Below the pieces are notes generated by a model. That model was not told the DNA's origin and ran no database searches. It saw only the letters and a program-made list of their open reading frames with translations. From positions 28,039,661 through 28,103,660 of the forward strand of contig OX104127.1 in NCBI GenBank assembly GCA_944470555.2: 64,000 nt of DNA. The letters are read 5' to 3'. Made by a program: the position numbers and the translations under genes. Each line of letters opens with the position of its first letter. Within the stretch, counting starts at the first letter, position 1. The DNA comes from Heterobilharzia americana (Eukaryota > Platyhelminthes > Trematoda > Strigeidida > Schistosomatidae). Shown in pieces: positions 59,411 through 64,000 of this stretch.

Positions 59411-59755
59411 GGGTTGTGGAGATTTGGAAATATTTCAAGTTGTTATTCATTGAAGACTGACATCAGTTGGAGGAACAAAGGAAACCCGGGAGCACTGGAC
59501 AGCTGTTTCGTCCTAGTTTGCGCTATATCGTGAGCTAACAGAAGTTGGAAATATGAAGCATTGGATTCTAACCCAGTGGCTCAATGGTAACGCGCTGGCT
59601 GCGGAACCTGAAGGTCGCGGGTTCGATCCCTGCAGGTAAGTTCGTGGGTGCGCACTGCTGAGGAGTCCCATACTAGGACAAAGCAGCTGTCCAGTGCTCC
59701 CAGGTTTCCTTTGTTCCTCCAACTGATGTCAGTCTTCGATGAATAACAACTTGAA
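59411..59755. mobile_element. Family A fold-back SINE copy A8
   Basis: The left edge 'gttgtggagatttggaaatat' is as in A3. A short minus arm (59435-59520) breaks off inside the hammerhead and is followed by a complete plus half: 5' body, tRNA-like head (59575-59640), hammerhead-like segment (59646-59700) and terminus 'gaataacaacttgaaat' at 59755. The ribozyme has every element except that GAAAC has become AAAGC, so it should be inactive. The best-preserved Pol III head of the family. Confidence 0.8.
59575..59640 (+). promoter_or_regulatory. Pol III internal promoter (A and B boxes) of SINE A8
   Basis: A box 'tggctcaatggtaacgcgc' (59577-59595) and B box 'gggttcgatccctgc' (59619-59633), with the 24-bp spacing usual for tRNA-type promoters. 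The B box matches the GGTTCGANNCC consensus exactly. It shows that family A began with a tRNA-derived head. It lies about 15 bases upstream of the hammerhead-like segment, so a Pol III transcript would contain the ribozyme. Confidence 0.75.
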
Positions 59756-60204
59756 ATAATACAGAAGATACTTTTCATTGGATTCGCAAGTTATACAATC
59801 TTTAAGTTAGTTAGGCACTCAAAACTGTTGTTTCATAAATAATTATTTGAAGATCCAATCAGTTGTGTGAGAACAGTAAGGTGTAGTTTATCCCATAGTA
59901 TATTTTAGTCTTAGGCAAAAACTTATGTTAAATTTCTAAAATCTCTACGATACTGGCTGAAGTAATAGTTCCATGCAAGTTTTTGAAACATTTCAGAGGC
60001 TAAAAGTAACGTGAAAAACTCGTTCAGACCTAACAATTCACTATGTTTTGGAATCGTAAAGATTATTTTCAACATATAATATAATACGGTTATCAGTAGA
60101 AAAAGACTTTGATTTTTCGATTTATTTTGTTCTAAATTAAACTTTGGTAATCATTTTTTATTTCGAGACTTCAAATTTATCATAACTGTTTTTTGATGCA
60201 CTTG
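59756..60204. other. Unassigned AT-rich stretch
   Basis: Nothing recognised. Confidence 0.35.
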
Positions 60205-60400
60205 GAGTTCTCCGTTGTGCCCATAGTACAAAAGGTGGCTTTGTGCTTCAGTGGACCAGTGGATAACGCTTTGACACGCTTTGAAGTGATGGATGCGAAG
60301 TTCCAGTCCCACTGGGGACAACATTACCCACTGGGGTGCAGGTATATACAGCGAAACGAGCATCCTGGACTCGTCTGCTAGCCATAACCCAGTAGGTTAT
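60205..60400 (+). mobile_element. Sm-alpha-like SINE copy S5, ribozyme deleted
   Basis: tRNA-like head with A box 'agtggaccagtggataacgc' (60248-60267) and B-box-like 'gttccagtcccactgg' (60299-60314). Then 'ggtgcaggtatatacag' is joined directly to 'cgaaacgagcatcctgg'. The CUGANGA-stem II segment (about 16 bases) is missing, so the ribozyme is lost while both stem I strands and the 'gctagcca' block remain. Confidence 0.75.
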
Positions 60401-60757
60401 CACAAGTTTATTTTTTTAAGTTAGTCAGAGTGCTGTATTCATCTTGACTTGCGCGTTTTTTCCTGTTTAGGACTTGTCATATGGATTTACCTGCAATCCG
60501 GTGAGTGGTACTTTTTCCACTGAGACTTGAAACCATTACGCATCACTTCGAATGCCTGAGCGTTATCCTCTAGTCCAGTGAGGTAAGATAACCACTTTTG
60601 TGCAATGATTATCGGTTGTTGTTTCCGACTGATAACAGGAAATTACAAGTATGAAACAGCTAGTCAGAAAATCTATAAGGTGCAATGCATTTGTTTGAAA
60701 ATATGAGTTAATAACCATTTGACGTTTTCGGCTATGATAAGTAGGAAAAAGTCTTTC

Positions 60758-60759
<2 letters not shown>

Positions 60760-60806
<47 letters not shown>
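60760..60806. repeat. (TG)n microsatellite
   Basis: About 23 uninterrupted TG units. The Thr-His run in the opposite-strand open frame is only its translation. Confidence 0.95.
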
Positions 60807-60808
<2 letters not shown>

Positions 60809-62519
60809 TTCAATCACTAGTTGATAACCAGCATTAACTGTAGTGTATACCGACTTGCTCAGAGAAGGTGACAAGGCTACTATATGCAAGGCTATGTTGT
60901 TAATTTTTAGCTATCTAAAACCTAGAAATCTTAAACAGTGATTTTTTCTACTTAGTATCACTAAGTAGGGCATATTTATTTGAGAACCAAAGGGATTGAA
61001 ACCAGTTCTATCCTTTTCAAAATTCACTTCTTGGTTTTTCATGTCAAGATGGTTTATTTGTTTTTTATTCTCCTATTGATCACTCTTATATTCCCTACTG
61101 GCCTAAAAGTACTTTAGTCCGGTTTTCAGTAATCATTTAATTCCTCTAAGAAATGTAATGTATACTATACATATACATGTATAATATATCGTCAAAAAAG
61201 TTGTAGTATCAGGCCTTTTTGACTTGGTTGAAAACATTTCAACATGGGTATCACCCATTGAACTAGGTAGAAATTAACAGAAGTTGAAGGTGAAATAATA
61301 TCCACCTTTCAGTTAACTGTACTTGGTTTAACTTAAGACTCTGTTTTGTCCGGTAACTCTATCAAGACTTTGAAATTTATAAAATGCATATCTTTCAAAG
61401 TTTACAGATTTTTTTGCTTCCTCATAAATCTTTAAGGCCTTAAAGTTAATACAAAACTTCCTTGATCTGACTTGAGCTGGATATTATCTAGATGTGTTTT
61501 AAAATACTACCCTATTTTGTAATTTATCAGTTGTAAGAAAACTGTTCACAAAGAATTCATCTAAAAACTACCTTATTACCTACATCTAAGAAATACGCCA
61601 TAATATCTTTCTTAAATTGATTGAGGTAAAGTAGTAACTGTTTCATTTTACAAAATTATGCTTGTTCACTTACATTCCTGGTTTCTTTTTGACATATTTC
61701 ACTGAGAATTTTTATTTTATTATCCAACCATTGTTAAGTAACCTAAAGTTTCTGATTACTGAACAGAAACTTATGCTAGAAAAATATTTATTGGTTGCAT
61801 TTTATATACAAGTAAGAAGCGGAAAAAGATGGAAACTCTCTACCAGAGCGGTTTGCAACATTTTACCAAAAGATAAAAATGCGGATTAGTAGAATTTTTT
61901 TTAAAAGAATACGGATATATTGAAAATTATGCAGGAGTAAATTTTTGCGCGAATAAATTCCCTTTTAAAAATTCAAACTTGTTTAAATATCACGTGGAAA
62001 CGAATGTCACTTCTGACACTTATCAATAAGAAGGCATAGTTCAACAGAAAAATATAATGATATCTGTTGAAAAGAAAAGAGTTAGCTGTATATCCGGAAT
62101 ATGACCATAACAATATGCTTTGCTTCTTAGATCTTAGAATTCAACCTGATAAATATGAAAGTTGAAAAGAACATTCATAGAAAGAAGTGGACTTTATCTG
62201 AACTTCAAAAGCTATTGTCCTGCGTGACACATAAAGCAATTAGTTAAAAAGTTATTCAACCATAGGTAATACTGTGACCGGAAAGAAAATTGAGGAGACG
62301 TTGTCCTCTTTTGAGAGACAGTTGCTTTATAGTGGTCATCCGTAGGACTTCACTAATAAACGCGAGAAGTCTAATACAAAGAAAAATGATTGCAGCAAAC
62401 TGGAAAAGAATCCTGCTTTATCACAAGTGCCCTTCAAAGGTGATAACATTACAGCTGGAAACAAACATCGATTGAACGCTAGACTGAAAAGAAAGTACAC
62501 GGTTGACAAGCCGAAGAGC
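60807..62519. other. Unassigned AT-rich stretch
   Basis: Nothing recognised. Open frames at 61662-61889 and 62290-62475 show no motif. Confidence 0.35.
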
Positions 62520-64000
62520 TGTATTATTATTTTCTCTTGGGTTCTTAGTGGAACATAGGGCTTCAGTAGCACATCTCCATTCCACCTTCTTCTCAGCAGT
62601 CTTTTCAACCTGACGCCACGACTGCCCACAAGCTTTCATTTCTTCCTGACATGATTCGATCCATGTCACCCTTGGGTGCCCAATTCAGCCTTGAGGGCTT
62701 GGCCTGAGCGAGAACTCCTTAATCGGTCTTCTCAGTGTATGCCCAGTTCATTTCCACTTTCTTCTGCATATTTGATGGGCGATGGGTTCTTGCTTCGTTG
62801 GTTCGTTGCCAACTAGCCACAGTTCCTTGTTTTTTATTCTTTCTGGCCATCTGATCTTCAGTATTTAGTGTGTGCGTAGACGGCAGCTGTTGATAAATGT
62901 CTGTATTTAGTTAGAAATGCTCTTCGTGACGCACTAAATTTCTGAACCATCACATTGAAGCATTGACTTGACTGAATTGGTGTTGAAAATCTGGATATTG
63001 TACACGCTTTATGGTAAGTGTGGTGCAGTACATCTCCACACTGATTTCACATTAATGCAGGAAGGCCTATCTTGCTGTGTTTCCGATGCTGACTTTGAAG
63101 TACTGATTTGTGCCTGTGTCATCTGTAGTTGAGGTGATGCTGCCCTGTCTAGGTGGTAGGTGGAAGAGACTACTTCCTTCACGCTTCTCCCATTCATGGT
63201 GATTGGTGCTTGTTGTGAATGCTGTTTTCGGTTGGGTGTCTTCATCTGTCATTTCTGTCTTCTCTACATTCACTTGAAGTCTGGTCTTCGCTGCTCTGTC
63301 TCTTCTGTCAACTTGTTGGTTTTCGCTTGTAGATCTTCGAGTTTGTGAGAGAAGACATTAGACATAAATCATCATCATCATCATCACCGTTGTGGAGATC
63401 GAAATCTTCTTGTGGGGTCTTCTCATCGGTCCAGCTGGCGTATGTTCATTTTTATGCCGAGTGCGGTAGATTTCCACACATTGGTTTCTGGTCAATGAAA
63501 ACCTGTCTTGCTTTTCCGATCCTGGCTTTGACATCCACATCTGTGCAGCCACTGCTAACGCCTGTAGTTGAAACGATGCTGCCTTGCTAGGTGGTAGGTG
63601 AAGGAGATAACTTCCTTCAGATTTCTCCCGTTCATGGTGATTGGTGTTTGTTGTTGGTTGGGTATCATCATCATTTCAGTCTTCATTAGGTGTTTCCTGA
63701 AGCCAGCTAGCCAGTTAACCTGTTCCTAGTTGTAATTTCGAATGCGGGGCATTTTTTAGTCTCTCCAAGATGATGCGGCTTACTGTTTTGCTTTGTTTGG
63801 ACAGCGCGTGAGCATGATTCCGCGCCAGCTCTTGTTCTTGCAGAGACTTATATCTCATTTATTTGCGAGTTTGACTAGGTAGCCGTTCTTCCAGTCAATA
63901 AGCAGGTAACTTCCCATCATTTCTTTTGAAACTTTCTGCAATAGTGGTACGAGCATGTCAACAGTTGTCTCGGCACCTGTTTTCTGTGTTTCTGGCAGAA
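62520..64000 (-). mobile_element. Rearranged SR2-like LINE copy (R10), truncated by window edge
   Basis: The minus-strand 3' end starts with an AAT-type tail (62522-62532), followed by the family terminus and RT C-terminus. 63009-63390 closely matches 155-540 in R1. At 63368-63388 the catalytic FADD position is a run of GAT repeats. From about 63440 to 63690 the C-terminal RT text (cagtgtggaaat... cctaggcagc-type) appears a second time, then the sequence jumps to RT text that in R1 lies at about 1000-1300, skipping the middle. A partial internal duplication plus deletion, or two fused copies. Confidence 0.8.
63009..63390 (-). pseudogene. RT C-terminal remnant of R10
   Basis: Frame 63245-63009 reads NRKQHSQQAPITMNGRSVKE and CINVKSVWRC as in R1 with few differences. 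Upstream (63273 and beyond) the frame shifts. The Met run in another frame over 63358-63390 is the GAT repeat translated out of frame. Inactive. Confidence 0.8.

Noticed and set aside
60563..60889. Open frame with a Thr-His repeat as a real protein
   Set aside because: The repeat is the translation of a (TG)n microsatellite and the rest has no motif.
1..64000. LTR retrotransposon or endogenous virus
   Set aside because: I looked for long direct terminal repeats, TG...CA ends, primer-binding sites and gag/protease/integrase motifs and saw none. All RT fragments are RTE LINE or Penelope type.
1..64000. CRISPR array or prokaryotic operon
   Set aside because: There is no regularly spaced short repeat and gene density is near zero. 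The retroelement content is eukaryotic.
1..64000. Schistosome spliced-leader RNA or sex-chromosome W repeats
   Set aside because: No spliced-leader sequence or tandem satellite block was seen, and I cannot match W-specific repeats from memory with confidence.

Overview
This window is repeat-rich, AT-rich, non-coding DNA from a eukaryote, most likely a schistosome (Schistosoma or a close schistosomatid fluke). I infer this from three repeat classes found together: SR2-like RTE-clade LINE copies, Penelope-like elements (PLEs) with GIY-YIG endonuclease remnants, and Sm-alpha-type tRNA-derived SINEs carrying hammerhead-ribozyme motifs. I find no convincing host gene, rRNA or functional tRNA. Almost every open frame of 60-140 codons is either a decayed retroelement fragment or chance.

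Layout. 1-2752 is an SR2-like copy on the minus strand, cut by the window edge. 3240-5990 is a minus-strand PLE split by a nested plus-strand SR2-like insertion (3633-4412). 7530-7745 is a tRNA-like repeat and 7900-9400 a second PLE of the same lineage. 12004-12747 is a long palindrome carrying a Penelope RT motif. 13463-13950 is an internally deleted SR2-like copy. 16255-17742 holds a palindrome of PLE 3' ends interrupted by one fold-back SINE and followed by another. 19738-20637 is an SR2-like 3' fragment. 21430-28000 mixes tRNA-like repeats, fold-back SINEs and GIY-YIG remnants. 28281-29255 is a PLE remnant between inverted arms. 32296-33107 holds more fold-back SINEs. 34395-35058 and 45721-46040 are SR2-like 3' ends. 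37440-38640 has a tRNA-like inverted pair and another GIY-YIG remnant. 40385-44120 is a cluster of Sm-alpha-like copies. 46611-50024 is a nearly full-length but frameshifted SR2-like element. 53527-54613 is an almost perfect 383-bp inverted repeat. 54769-55990 is a head-to-head pair of SR2-like fragments. 56439-56931 is an inverted PLE end. 57455-58760 is a second kind of RTE LINE. 59411-60400 holds one fold-back SINE and one Sm-alpha copy. 62520-64000 is a rearranged SR2-like copy. The gaps hold nothing I can name.

Two things stand out. First, a SINE family (called A here) has a tRNA-like Pol III head followed by a motif that meets the hammerhead consensus: CUGAGGA core, GUCC/GGAC stem II, GAAA, a self-complementary octamer as stem III, a GUC cleavage triplet and a matching stem I. 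It is mostly present as 5'-to-5' fold-back units, so one locus can carry two ribozyme motifs on opposite strands. Second, the same fold-back geometry recurs at about 17 places across unrelated families (A SINE, Sm-alpha, tRNA-like repeat, PLE ends, SR2-like LINE). That suggests one process making head-to-head inverted pairs in this genome.

The elements relate as autonomous and dependent partners: LINEs or PLEs would supply reverse transcriptase and endonuclease, and the SINEs carry only Pol III boxes and a ribozyme. Every RT and endonuclease copy here is broken, so no copy in this window looks active. All family names rest on motif recognition without database searches.
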